NCBI GenBank assembly: GCA_017880865.1
Contig: JADGRL010000031.1
Location: 1 to 33,594 of the forward strand
Origin: Gallionella sp.
GTDB taxonomy: Bacteria; Pseudomonadota; Gammaproteobacteria; Burkholderiales; Gallionellaceae
Length of the DNA: 33,594 nt
Direction of reading: 5' to 3'
Position 1 is the first letter of the stretch. Every line of letters starts with the position of its first letter. The notes below the pieces were generated by a model. The model saw only the letters and a program-made list of their open reading frames with translations. It had not been told where the DNA came from and did no database searches. Shown piece by piece: positions 23,790 through 31,690 of the stretch. The position numbers and the translations under genes are program-made.

Positions 23790-25076
23790 ATGGAAACCTT
23801 ATTTCTGCAAAACAGCGGCATCGAAGCCTTGCCGCAGTTCCTCACCAGCCTTGCGATCGGCCTGTTGATCGGCCTGGAGCGCGAGCGCAACCCGTCGGCC
23901 AAGGCCGGTCTGCGCACCTTCGCGCTGGTCGCCTTATTCGGCACGCTGACCGCGCTGCTCTCCACCAAGCTCGGCTCCCCTTGGCTGCTAATCGCCGGTT
24001 TGCTGGCCGTGGCCGGCATGATCATCGCGGCATACATCAATAATCGCGGCGAGCCACTTCGACAGGCTCAGGACAGGGAAAACGATCCGGGCACCACCAC
24101 GGTGATCGCCCTGCTGCTGTGTTACGGGCTGGGCGCGATGATCTGGTATGGTCTTGCCACGCTGGCCGTGATGCTGGCGATTGGCATCACCGCGCTGCTC
24201 TATTTCAAACCCGAATTGCGCGGCTTGTCGCAGAAACTCACGCGCCGCGATCTGGTGGCCGTGCTGCAATTTTCCGTGCTGACATTTATCGTGTTGCCGA
24301 TTCTGCCTGATCAGGATTACGGCCCCTACCACGCCTTCAATCCTCATCAGGCCTGGCTGATGGTGGTGCTGATCTCCGGCATCAGTCTGACGGGTTATGC
24401 CGCATTACAGGTGGTGGGTACCCGCTATGGCGCGCCGCTGCTGGGTTTTCTCGGCGGTCTCGTGTCCAGCACCGCGACCACCTTGATCTACGCGAAACAC
24501 AGCAAGAGCAATCAAGCCATGTCCCACCTGGCCGCCTCGGTGATCGTGATTGCCAGCATGGTGGTGTTGCTGCGTTTGCTGGTGGTCAGTGCCGTGGTCG
24601 CCTACGGCACGCTACCCGGATTGTTCCCGGTGCTCGCGGGCGGATTTTTGTTCGGTTTGATGATCGCGCTGTATAACTGGCGCAAGATGGACAAGGCCAC
24701 CGAACTCTACGTCCCGGAAACCTCCAACCCCGCCGAACTGCATACCGCCATCAGCTTTGGCTTGCTGTATGTCGTCGTGTTGCTGGGCGCGGCCTGGATG
24801 GAAAATCTCGCGGGCAGCCGCGGCCTGTATGTCGTGGCTTTGGTATCGGGCTTGACCGATGTGGATGCGATCGCGCTATCGAGCCTGCGCCTGTTCAATC
24901 TCGGACAATTGAGCGAACACCAGACCGTCACCGCGATCGCACTCGCCTTTCTTTCCAACCTCGCTTTCAAGTTCGGCATGGTGGTGTTCATCGGCGGCTG
25001 GAGTCTCGCCCGACACGTAGCCACCGGCTTTGTCGCGATGGTCTGCGGAGTGCTGATAGGCTTGTTTGCGCTATAA
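23790..25076 (+). CDS. MgtC/DUF4010 family membrane protein
   Basis: A 428-residue protein from METLFLQNSGIE at 23790 (a longer ORF from 23721 overlaps recJ and lacks support). AAGGGG lies about 7 nt before the ATG. It is an integral inner-membrane protein with about ten to twelve hydrophobic helices. The N-terminal MgtC-type block is FLTSLAIGLLIGLERERNPSAKAGLRTFALVALFGTL, with the conserved GLERER and R-T-F. The C-terminal DUF4010 block includes GFLGGLVSSTATTLIYA and GLYVVALVSGLTDVDAIALS. MgtC proteins bear on magnesium homeostasis and acid survival; the substrate of this two-domain form is not established. A cytoplasmic loop (about residues 88-97) carries PLRQAQDREN, encoded by a dispersed repeat. 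Confidence 0.9.
   Translation: METLFLQNSGIEALPQFLTSLAIGLLIGLERERNPSAKAGLRTFALVALFGTLTALLSTKLGSPWLLIAGLLAVAGMIIAAYINNRGEPLRQAQDRENDPGTTTVIALLLCYGLGAMIWYGLATLAVMLAIGITALLYFKPELRGLSQKLTRRDLVAVLQFSVLTFIVLPILPDQDYGPYHAFNPHQAWLMVVLISGISLTGYAALQVVGTRYGAPLLGFLGGLVSSTATTLIYAKHSKSNQAMSHLAASVIVIASMVVLLRLLVVSAVVAYGTLPGLFPVLAGGFLFGLMIALYNWRKMDKATELYVPETSNPAELHTAISFGLLYVVVLLGAAWMENLAGSRGLYVVALVSGLTDVDAIALSSLRLFNLGQLSEHQTVTAIALAFLSNLAFKFGMVVFIGGWSLARHVATGFVAMVCGVLIGLFAL
24055..24078. repeat. Dispersed repeat fragment inserted in-frame (encodes LRQAQDR)
   Basis: CACTTCGACAGGCTCAGGAC and the next bases form a core seen in widespread bacterial intergenic repeats (TTCGACAGGCTCAG...). Here it lies inside an open reading frame and adds PLRQAQDR at a loop between two hydrophobic segments without breaking the frame. 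No other copy was found in this window; identification as a repeat rests on knowledge of the family. Confidence 0.6.
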
Positions 25077-25105
25077 TCGCGCCCTTTTAAGCACGCGACA
25101 AAATC

Positions 25106-26210
25106 ATGGAAGCCGAACAACTTAATTCACTCTCCCATCAACTGCAAGACCTGGCAACACGAAGCGCAGAATTACGGAGGTATCTTTGACTACGATGCCA
25201 AGCAGGAACGCTTAGTCGAAGTCAGTGAACTCGCCGAAAATCCCGCCATCTGGCAGGATGCCAAGCGCGCTCAGGAGCTGGGACGCGAACGCAAGTTGCT
25301 CGAAGGTGTGGTGCTGGGCCTGAGCAAAATCCAGCAAGACCTCAGCGATGCGGGCGAGCTGTTTGAAATGGCTAGAGCTGAAAACGACGATGACAGCCTG
25401 AACAGCACCGCCGCCGACATCCAGGACATCGAGAAGCGCGTCGCCGCGATGGAATTTCGCCGCATGTTCGCCCACCCGATGGACCCGAACAACTGCTTCG
25501 TCGACATTCAATCCGGTTCCGGCGGCACCGAGGCGCAGGACTGGGCCTCGATGCTGCTGCGCATGTATCTGCGCTATTGCGAGCGCAAAGGCTTTACCGT
25601 CGAAGTGCTGGAACAATCCGACGGCGAAGTCGCGGGCATCAAGGGCGCATCGCTCAAGGTGATAGGCGACTATGCCTACGGCCATCTGCGTACCGAGACC
25701 GGCGTGCATCGGCTGGTGAGGAAATCGCCGTTCGATTCCGGCAACCGCCGCCACACCTCGTTCTCCAGCGTGTTCGTCTACCCGGAAGTTGATGACTCCA
25801 TCGAAGTCGAGATCAACCCCGCCGATCTGCGCGTCGACACCTATCGCGCATCAGGGGCTGGCGGACAGCACATCAACAAGACCGACTCGGCGGTGCGCAT
25901 CACCCACATCCCGACCAACATCGTCGTGCAATGCCAGAGTGACCGCTCGCAACACCGCAACCGTGCCGAGGCGATGGCGATGCTCAAATCGCGCATGTAC
26001 GAGGAAGAACTGCGCAAACGCAACGCCGAAAAACAGGTGCTGGAAGACGGAAAATCCGACATCGGCTGGGGCCACCAGATCCGTTCTTATGTTCTGGACC
26101 AGTCGCGCATCAAGGACTTGCGCACCAACCATGAAGTCGGCAACACGCAAAGCGTGCTCGACGGCGACCTTGACGATTTCATCTCAGCGAGCCTGAAGCA
26201 AGGCGTTTAA
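25106..26210 (+). CDS. prfB: Peptide chain release factor 2, with programmed +1 frameshift
   Basis: Release factor 2 recognises UGA and UAA and triggers peptide release. The reading frame starts at ATG 25106, meets an in-frame TGA at codon 28 (25187-25189), and resumes after skipping T25187 (join 25106-25186, 25188-26210), giving about 367 residues (E. coli RF2 has 365). The stop-codon recognition motif SPF is in [16 protein letters not shown] and the catalytic GGQ is in [20 protein letters not shown]. The position before SGAGGQ is Ala, as in most species, not the Thr of E. coli K-12. In many relatives lysS follows directly; here a strong terminator follows and lysS is 6.7 kb away. The gene is co-directional with recJ and the DUF4010 gene. 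Confidence 0.98.
25176..25190 (+). promoter_or_regulatory. prfB programmed +1 frameshift signal
   Basis: GGAGG (25176-25180), then TAT, then the slippery CTT-TGA-C (25184-25190). The internal Shine-Dalgarno lies three bases before CTT, exactly the known RF2 arrangement. When RF2 is scarce the ribosome pauses at TGA, slips +1 and continues in the main frame, so RF2 level regulates its own synthesis. Confidence 0.97.
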
Positions 26211-26213
26211 GCA

Positions 26214-26247
26214 AACCGGGGTGGTCGCTTGTGTGACCACCCCGGTT
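26214..26247 (+). terminator. Strong terminator after prfB
   Basis: A 13-bp perfect stem, AACCGGGGTGGTC paired with GACCACCCCGGTT, has an 8-nt loop and is followed by AATTTTG. It begins 3 bp after the prfB stop. It is followed by GTCGG-ATTTCAAC-CCGAC (26258-26275 region), which resembles half of the REP-type element at 30881. Confidence 0.85.
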
Positions 26248-26317
26248 AATTTTGCAGGTCGGATTTCAACCCGACACCGTTGTTGCGGAAGTTGCCACCC
26301 ATATCAAGGAGCGCGCT

Positions 26318-26872
26318 ATGACAGACCAAAATTTGATTGCATCCATAACGCAAATCGAATCGCGGATATTTCTGATTAGAGGGCAGAAAGTCATGCTGGA
26401 TGCCGATCTGGTGGAACTCTACGAAGTGGAAACTAAAGTATTGAACCAAGCTGTCAAGCGCAATCTTGAACGCTTCCCGGAAGATTTTATGTTTCAACTC
26501 ACCGCCGACGAATATGCCGCATTGATGAGCCAATCTGACACCTCAAGTTTGAGGTCACAAATTGTGACCTCAAACAATACAACCGGTCGTGGTGGACGAA
26601 GAAGCCTCCCCTACGCCTCCACCGAGCAAGGCGTGTCCATGCTCTCCAGTGTGTTGCGCAGTGATCTCGCCATTCAAGTCAACATAGCAATCATGCGCGC
26701 CTTCGTGCAATTGCGGCAGATGCTCGCCTCCAACGCCGAGCTGTCGCAAAAATTAGTCGCGCTAGAAAAGAAATACGACATCAAATTCAGAGCGGTTTTT
26801 GAAGCCATACACGAATTGATGACTCCACTGGAACCGAAGAAGAAGCGCCCCATCGGCTTTGCGCCGTGGTAA
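26318..26872 (+). CDS. ORF6N domain protein
   Basis: A 184-residue protein from the ATG at 26318, with AAGGAG 8 nt before it. The ORF6N (KilA-N-related) DNA-binding domain covers about 13-105: [20 protein letters not shown], then [20 protein letters not shown], then [34 protein letters not shown]. The C-terminus is a helical segment ([23 protein letters not shown]) ending in [10 protein letters not shown]. Proteins of this family occur in phages and in chromosomal accessory regions as likely regulators; the target is unknown. It is the first accessory gene after prfB. Its 3' end (CTTTGCGCCGTGG) is echoed at 27834-27848, just before the second long direct repeat. Confidence 0.92.
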   Translation: MTDQNLIASITQIESRIFLIRGQKVMLDADLVELYEVETKVLNQAVKRNLERFPEDFMFQLTADEYAALMSQSDTSSLRSQIVTSNNTTGRGGRRSLPYASTEQGVSMLSSVLRSDLAIQVNIAIMRAFVQLRQMLASNAELSQKLVALEKKYDIKFRAVFEAIHELMTPLEPKKKRPIGFAPW

Positions 26873-26933
26873 GACAACACGCCACGTAGCGGCTTGTTGC
26901 GGCGGAGGCTAACCTTTAGGTTATGCCGGAACC

Positions 26934-27012
26934 AAAAATGATGCGGTCCCTTTATTAGTTTTGTGATTCGGCAAATGTCATGGTCTGCGGGATGGGTTTG
27001 ACGGTATGATTC
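26934..27012. repeat. Long direct repeat, copy 1 (before HEPN gene)
   Basis: A 79-bp segment matching 27854-27934 at roughly nine positions in ten by eye. The best-conserved blocks are TTTTGTGATTCGGCAAATG, CATGGTCTG and TTTGACGGTATGATTC. It ends 31 bp before the HEPN gene. The surrounding 26873-26933 has no gene, only a small TAACCT-TT-AGGTTA palindrome. Confidence 0.9.
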
Positions 27013-27043
27013 GAGATGCCATAAAAAAGGGCTGGAAAGAATA

Positions 27044-27472
27044 ATGATACTCAACACCGACCACCTCAAACGCTGCATCGGCACGCTCGAATCCTCACTC
27101 GCGTTCTATCAAAAAGCCGAGCCGGATAGCATCGACCAAGAAGTCTTCCGCAATGCCATCGTCAAAGGCTACGAGCTCGCTCAGGAGACCGCCTTCAAGC
27201 TCATCAAGCGCGCGCTCAAGGACTACGGCCACGGCGGCAAGATACTTGATTCAACGCCGGTCAAAGATTTTCTGCGCCTCGCCGCGACTCACGGCCTGAT
27301 GAGCGTGGAAGAAGTCGAGCGCTGGTTCGCCTACCGTGACAACCGCAACAGCACTGCCCACGATTACGGCGAAGGCTTTGCCAAAGAAACGCTGGTACTT
27401 TTGCCGGGTTTCGTTACCGATGCGAAAACACTGGAAACTGTGCTGCGCGTGAAATTCGGCGACACGGAATAG
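27044..27472 (+). CDS. HEPN toxin, HepT-like / nucleotidyltransferase substrate-binding protein
   Basis: A 142-residue HEPN-domain protein of the HI0074 class. The key motif is Y97-RDN-R101-NSTA-H106-D-Y108: an R-x4-H ribonuclease motif followed by x-Y, as in HepT toxins, where the tyrosine is AMPylated by the partner MNT antitoxin. The rest is a helical bundle (VFRNAIVKGYELAQETAFKLI). It lies 2 bp upstream of the MNT gene on the same strand, forming a toxin-antitoxin pair. RNase activity and control by AMPylation are inferred from the family. The pair is bracketed by direct repeats, so it may be a mobile cassette. Confidence 0.9.
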   Translation: MILNTDHLKRCIGTLESSLAFYQKAEPDSIDQEVFRNAIVKGYELAQETAFKLIKRALKDYGHGGKILDSTPVKDFLRLAATHGLMSVEEVERWFAYRDNRNSTAHDYGEGFAKETLVLLPGFVTDAKTLETVLRVKFGDTE

Positions 27473-27474
27473 TC

Positions 27475-27807
27475 ATGTCAGCACGCCAAGCCATCTCGCT
27501 CGACTTGCCGCAAAAGTATCTGGAACAGGTTCAGGCTCTGCTGAGTGCTCACGTCCCGCACGCGGAAGTCTGGGCCTACGGCAGCCGCGTCACCGGTGGT
27601 GGACACGAAGCCAGCGACCTGGACCTCGTACTGCGCAACCCGCAAAACCTGCTTGAAGAAACCGCCGTGCTTTACGACCTCAAGGAAGCCTTCATCGAAA
27701 GCAATCTGCCGATCCGCGTGGACATCATGGACTGGGCGCGCATTCCGGCGAGCTTTCACCGCGAGATCGAGCGTGCGCATGTGGTGGTGCAGGAGGGGTG
27801 CGAATGA
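27475..27807 (+). CDS. MNT-domain nucleotidyltransferase antitoxin, MntA-like
   Basis: A 110-residue minimal nucleotidyltransferase. The active-site motif G36-S37-x10-D48-L-D50 (AYGSRVTGGGHEASDLDLVL) is complete, and LPIRVDIMDWARI (about 79-91) supplies the third carboxylate. MntA-type proteins neutralise HEPN toxins by transferring AMP to a tyrosine near the HEPN active site; the partner directly upstream carries that R-x4-H-x-Y site. The two genes are 2 bp apart. The motif evidence is strong; the antitoxin role is inferred. Confidence 0.92.
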   Translation: MSARQAISLDLPQKYLEQVQALLSAHVPHAEVWAYGSRVTGGGHEASDLDLVLRNPQNLLEETAVLYDLKEAFIESNLPIRVDIMDWARIPASFHREIERAHVVVQEGCE

Positions 27808-27853
27808 GTCCAAACCGAATTAAAAATGCCCAGCGACTTTGCGCCGTGGAAAG

Positions 27854-27934
27854 AAAAATGATGCTGAGCCTTTAAATTGGTTTTGTGATTCGGCAAATGG
27901 CATGGTCTGTGGGATGGATTTGACGGTATGATTC
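27854..27934. repeat. Long direct repeat, copy 2 (before TIR gene)
   Basis: An 81-bp match to 26934-27012. It lies between the MNT gene and the TIR-NB-ARC gene, ending 76 bp before the latter. Just before it, CTTTGCGCCGTGG repeats the end of the ORF6N gene, so the duplicated unit seems to have been longer and to have lost about 60 bp in this copy. Confidence 0.9.
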
Positions 27935-28010
27935 AGGGAGCTGCTGACGGGAATATAGGCGGTTAAGTATTTTGAACTCGCTCTCTTTAATTGTTATTGG
28001 TATTTAGACC

Positions 28011-30641
28011 ATGCCTAAAGTTTTCATCAGCTATAGCCACAAAGACGAAGATTGGAAAAATCGGCTGCAAACTCAGCTTGCGGTGTTGGAAAACCAAGGC
28101 TTGTTGTCGGTTTGGGAAGATCGAAAAATTGCAGGGGGCGATGACTGGTATCCAGAAATCGAACATGCCATAGAGTCAGCGCATGTTGCCATTCTGCTGA
28201 TCAGCGCCGACTTCCTGAGTTCAAAATTTATTCTTGGCAAGGAAGTACCACCCTTGCTAGAACGCCGTAAAACAGAAGGCTTACGGGTCATTCCGCTTAT
28301 CCTCAAACCCTGTCCGTGGCAGACAGTGGAATGGCTAAGCAAAATTCAGGGAAGACCGATTGATAACAAGCCTCTATCCGGTTTTAGTGAACATGATACA
28401 GATCATCTCCTGAATGAACTGGCACTGGAAATCAATAAGCTACTCAGCACCATTCCACCAAGCGCAAAATCTGACGCACCAACAGATGCTGCTCCAACAC
28501 CATCGTCCAAGCCCAACTACGACCCACGCAATCCGGCCTTTCTGGTGCCCTTTCGCGCCAAGGGCAAATACATGGTGGGGCGAGATACGGCTTTGGCAAA
28601 AGTGCGCCAACAACTTCTGGCAGGTAAGCCCACCAGCATTGGACAAACTGCGTTATTTCAAGGCATTGGAGGGTTGGGCAAGACCCAGCTTGCGGTTGAG
28701 TATGCATACCAATATCGCGATGAATATCCCAACGGAGTTTATTGGATCACTGCCGACGAAAACATCGATGCCCAATTGACCCAAATCGCCGTCGATGCAA
28801 ACTGGGTAGCCCCTGCATCGGAACACGCGACCAAACTGGATATAGCCCGTCATCGTCTCAAGACCTATTCGGATTGCCTGATTGTTTTCGACAATCTGGA
28901 ATCGGTGGATGCCATACGCGATTACCTCCCTGTACCATCGGCCAATCCTCACATACTAGTGACCAGCCGCCGCGAACAGCCGGACTTCGCCGATGTTGAG
29001 CTTGATCTGCTTGATGCCGAGCAGTCTTATGCGATGCTGATTCAGGAGGCCAAGTCGCAACCGACTAACGAAGCAGAAAAGTCCGCTGTTCGTAAAATCG
29101 TCGCAACGCTGAGCGGTCTGCCTTTGGCGCTGGAATTGGCGGGCGCTTTCCTTGCACGCCGTCATATCGGCTGGTGCGCTTATCGCGACCTGCTTCTCGA
29201 AGACTTGGGGCAAGCATTCCCCGCGCAACTTCCCAGCCTGACAGGGCACGAGGCTGATCTGTTCAAGACACTGAGAATCAGTGAACAGGAAATCAGCGAA
29301 GAACCGTTGCTGGCCGACGTGCTGAATTTGCTTACCTGGAGCGGTTCTTCACCCATGAGTCTGCGGCTGATGGCGCACCTCATCGACGTTAAGCCAACCG
29401 AGTTATACGGCGCCCTTGGCTTGGGCGTTGCACTACGACTGTTGCAACAAGTGCCGGGTAACGAACGCTACGCAGTCCACCGCTTGGTACAAGAAGTTCG
29501 TCGCAAGGATTGCCCACTCACTCAGCGCATTGACTGGGTCAACACGATAGCGCAACGTTTGGGCGACTGGTTCGAGGCAATTCGTAAAGACTTCTATGAA
29601 CTGCCAATTTTCGAGCTGGAGTTCGAGCACTTGCGTGCATGGCAGCTTCACGCCGAATTTACCTCGCCTATGGCATCTGTCCGTCTTCTCTGGTTGCAAG
29701 CCTATCCGGCCTACCACCGTGGACGTTACAAAGAAACGCTGCAAATCGTGCAGCAAGCTCTCAAAAAATATGAAACTCAGAATTTTGGCCATACACTCCT
29801 GAAGGCGAACCTGCTCAATGATTTTGCTACCTGCTATGCAAGCCTTGGGGACTATCTCCTCGCACTTAAGCTTAGCAAACAGGCACTCGAAATGCGCTGC
29901 GAACTCTTAGGAGAAAAGCACTCGGATGTTGCAGATTCACTTAGTAACATAGATGGTCACTACGCTGACCTTAATGACTATCCCCGTGCCCTTGAATGCG
30001 GCAAACAAGCACTTGAAATACGGCGCGGATTTTTCGGCAACAAACACCATGATGTAGCTACATCACTTAATAATATCTCCATGACTTACACGAGTCTTGG
30101 TGACATTCCACGTGCTCTTTTACTTTGCAAACAGGCATTCGAGATGCGGCGTGAACTTTGGGGCGAAAAACACCCTGATATTACAGAATCACTCAGCAAT
30201 CTTTCCAATATCTATAAAGAGCTTGGTAATTCTGCCCTAGCCCTTAATTTCGGCGAACAAGCACTCGAAATACAGCGCGAACTCCTTGGTGACAAACATC
30301 CAAATATTGCCCGTCAACTTAACAACCTTGCCAATTGCTACGCGAAATTCGGAAACTATAATCGCGCCCTTGATCTCGGCAAACAAGCACTCGAAATGCG
30401 ACGCGAACTCTTGGGGGAAAGTCATCCTAGTACCGTTAGCTCTCTGCAATTTGTCGCAAAACGGCTATATGGAAATCCATTAACTGTTCGGCAAGGAAAA
30501 GTATTGGTCGACGATTTTCTTAAACACATTTCGCACGATCACCCATCCCGTGCAAAGGTATTGGTCTTCCTCAACTCCCGCGACGGATTCCGCAAGCAGG
30601 GAAAAATTGGCCACAGTACGAAGGGAAAGAAAAAACGCTAA
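28011..30641 (+). CDS. TIR-NB-ARC-TPR protein (bacterial NLR-like, STAND family)
   Basis: An 876-residue, three-part immune-type protein. The N-terminal TIR domain (about 1-148) begins KVFISYSHKDEDWKNRL; SADFLSSKFILGKEV carries the likely catalytic glutamate E78 for NAD+ cleavage. A linker leads to an NB-ARC/STAND ATPase: VGRD at 189-192, P-loop GIGGLGKT (218-225), Walker B CLIVFDNL (289-296), LVTSRREQPDF, and LSGLPLALELAGAFLA (the GLPLA motif). The C-terminal part (about 600-830) has TPR repeats of 42 residues, kinesin-light-chain type (LGEKHxDxxxSLxN...ALxxxKQALEMRRELLG). Such proteins probably sense a phage component through the repeats, oligomerise and deplete NAD+ to abort infection. The repeats are about 126 bp apart in DNA (29884-30430). 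Confidence 0.93.
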   Translation: MPKVFISYSHKDEDWKNRLQTQLAVLENQGLLSVWEDRKIAGGDDWYPEIEHAIESAHVAILLISADFLSSKFILGKEVPPLLERRKTEGLRVIPLILKPCPWQTVEWLSKIQGRPIDNKPLSGFSEHDTDHLLNELALEINKLLSTIPPSAKSDAPTDAAPTPSSKPNYDPRNPAFLVPFRAKGKYMVGRDTALAKVRQQLLAGKPTSIGQTALFQGIGGLGKTQLAVEYAYQYRDEYPNGVYWITADENIDAQLTQIAVDANWVAPASEHATKLDIARHRLKTYSDCLIVFDNLESVDAIRDYLPVPSANPHILVTSRREQPDFADVELDLLDAEQSYAMLIQEAKSQPTNEAEKSAVRKIVATLSGLPLALELAGAFLARRHIGWCAYRDLLLEDLGQAFPAQLPSLTGHEADLFKTLRISEQEISEEPLLADVLNLLTWSGSSPMSLRLMAHLIDVKPTELYGALGLGVALRLLQQVPGNERYAVHRLVQEVRRKDCPLTQRIDWVNTIAQRLGDWFEAIRKDFYELPIFELEFEHLRAWQLHAEFTSPMASVRLLWLQAYPAYHRGRYKETLQIVQQALKKYETQNFGHTLLKANLLNDFATCYASLGDYLLALKLSKQALEMRCELLGEKHSDVADSLSNIDGHYADLNDYPRALECGKQALEIRRGFFGNKHHDVATSLNNISMTYTSLGDIPRALLLCKQAFEMRRELWGEKHPDITESLSNLSNIYKELGNSALALNFGEQALEIQRELLGDKHPNIARQLNNLANCYAKFGNYNRALDLGKQALEMRRELLGESHPSTVSSLQFVAKRLYGNPLTVRQGKVLVDDFLKHISHDHPSRAKVLVFLNSRDGFRKQGKIGHSTKGKKKR

Positions 30642-30716
30642 CAATGTGGTGGGGTGCGCCGTACCCATGTTCTTGCCACGATGAGATTGCCGCCGCGTCC
30701 GAAAAAATATTGTGAC

Positions 30717-30820
30717 TTCAGCCCGTAGGTTGGGTTAGCAGTTTCACCGCGTAACCCAACATCATTTTAAAAGGCTGTTGGGTTACGCGAAAATGCCGCT
30801 AACCCAACCTACGGGCTGAA
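30717..30820. repeat. REPIN/MITE-like palindromic element, GGTTGGGTTA type
   Basis: A 104-bp element with 23-bp perfect terminal inverted repeats (starting TTCAGCCCGTAGGTTGGGTT) and a second internal pair, CGCGTAACCCAAC (30748-30760) and GTTGGGTTACGCG (30777-30789), around an AT-rich centre. It encodes nothing. The nested inverted repeats are typical of REP doublets mobilised by RAYT transposases; none is visible here. Confidence 0.9.
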
Positions 30821-30880
30821 TGCGGGAAGGTTCTCTCCTCACCACAAATGCGAGCCCTTAAAAAAACCGTCTAAGTTAGT

Positions 30881-30926
30881 GTAGGTCGGGTTTTAACCCG
30901 ACATGTCGGGCTGAAGCCCGACCTAC
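30881..30926. repeat. REP-type double hairpin, GTAGGTCGGG type
   Basis: Outer arms are GTAGGTCGGG and CCCGACCTAC. Inside are two consecutive hairpins, GTCGGG-TTTTAA-CCCGAC and GTCGGG-CTGAAG-CCCGAC, separated by AT. A related half (GTCGG...CCCGAC) lies near 26258-26275 after the prfB terminator. The rest of 30642-31038 has no gene. Confidence 0.88.
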
Positions 30927-31038
30927 GGAAAATCGCGTAATGCTACGAATTAAGGAAACTTAATAGTTCTCGAAACAGCATACAGTGTTGGAACCGAATT
31001 TTCCCGATAAAATAAAATCCCGCACACTGGACTGTCAT

Positions 31039-31500
31039 ATGATGAAAGTGGATTTAAAGAAAATAGTCGAAGGCATGGAATTTCAGGGCGATGAATCACG
31101 GTCGTACCTGAAAATATCTACCGGTGAAGTTGTTCTGTTTACGGACGAAGCGATTGCCGCTGCAGAAAGCGATGAAGATTTGTCGGTGCATGCGGAATGG
31201 CACAGAGAGGCCATCGAGCAGGCCAGAGAGTTCATCAATCATGAAGATGACTACATTCCGCTGCCGTCCAAATTTGATTTTCACGAACACCGCGTAATGG
31301 AGGAATTTGTACTTTCATTGCCAATAGAAGAGCAAAGAGATGAGCTGTTGTCCCTGTTAAAGGGCAAAGGCGCTTTTGCCAGATTCAAGCATGGGCTGGA
31401 ACGCTTCCAGTTGCAGGATAAATGGTACCAATATAAAGATCAGGCGCTAGCCGCGTTGGCTAAAGACTGGTGCCGTGATAACGGCATCGAGTCCCAGTAA
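31039..31500 (+). CDS. UPF0158 family protein
   Basis: A 153-residue protein if started at the first of two adjacent ATGs (31039; the second is 31042). A GTG at 30985 would add 18 poorly protein-like residues, and none of the starts has a good ribosome binding site. VDLKKIVEGMEFQGDESRSYLKISTGEV is the characteristic UPF0158 N-terminus. RFKHGLERFQLQDKWYQYKDQAL near the C-terminus is the family's conserved aromatic/charged block. It is probably cytoplasmic and acidic. Its function is unknown; homologues are scattered in accessory regions. No operon partner is evident. Confidence 0.85.
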   Translation: MMKVDLKKIVEGMEFQGDESRSYLKISTGEVVLFTDEAIAAAESDEDLSVHAEWHREAIEQAREFINHEDDYIPLPSKFDFHEHRVMEEFVLSLPIEEQRDELLSLLKGKGAFARFKHGLERFQLQDKWYQYKDQALAALAKDWCRDNGIESQ

Positions 31501-31628
31501 GTTGTTGGGGGTCTGCGAGCTCATTAGGGCAGGTTAGCATTGTTTTTCGAGCGCACCAAACCAATCAGACAGATCGCAGCAGAGCTAAAAGGGGCCGATT
31601 CAATTTACATCCCCCACAGCTGCACTTC

Positions 31629-31669
31629 GCCAAATTTTGCCCGCCCCAAATATCTTGCCAAATTTTGCC
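31629..31669. promoter_or_regulatory. 13-bp direct repeats upstream of parD (candidate operator)
   Basis: GCCAAATTTTGCC occurs at 31629-31641 and again at 31657-31669, starts 28 bp apart. The second copy ends 21 bp before the parD ATG. Direct repeats at this place fit an operator for autoregulation by the ParD or ParDE complex; binding is inferred. Confidence 0.5.
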
Positions 31670-31690
31670 AAGCCAACTAGACTTGCCGAC

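Noticed and set aside
29884..30430. CRISPR-like or satellite repeat array (126-bp period)
   Set aside because: The period equals 42 codons and encodes degenerate TPR repeats within one reading frame, so it is protein repetition. No CRISPR array was seen anywhere in the window.
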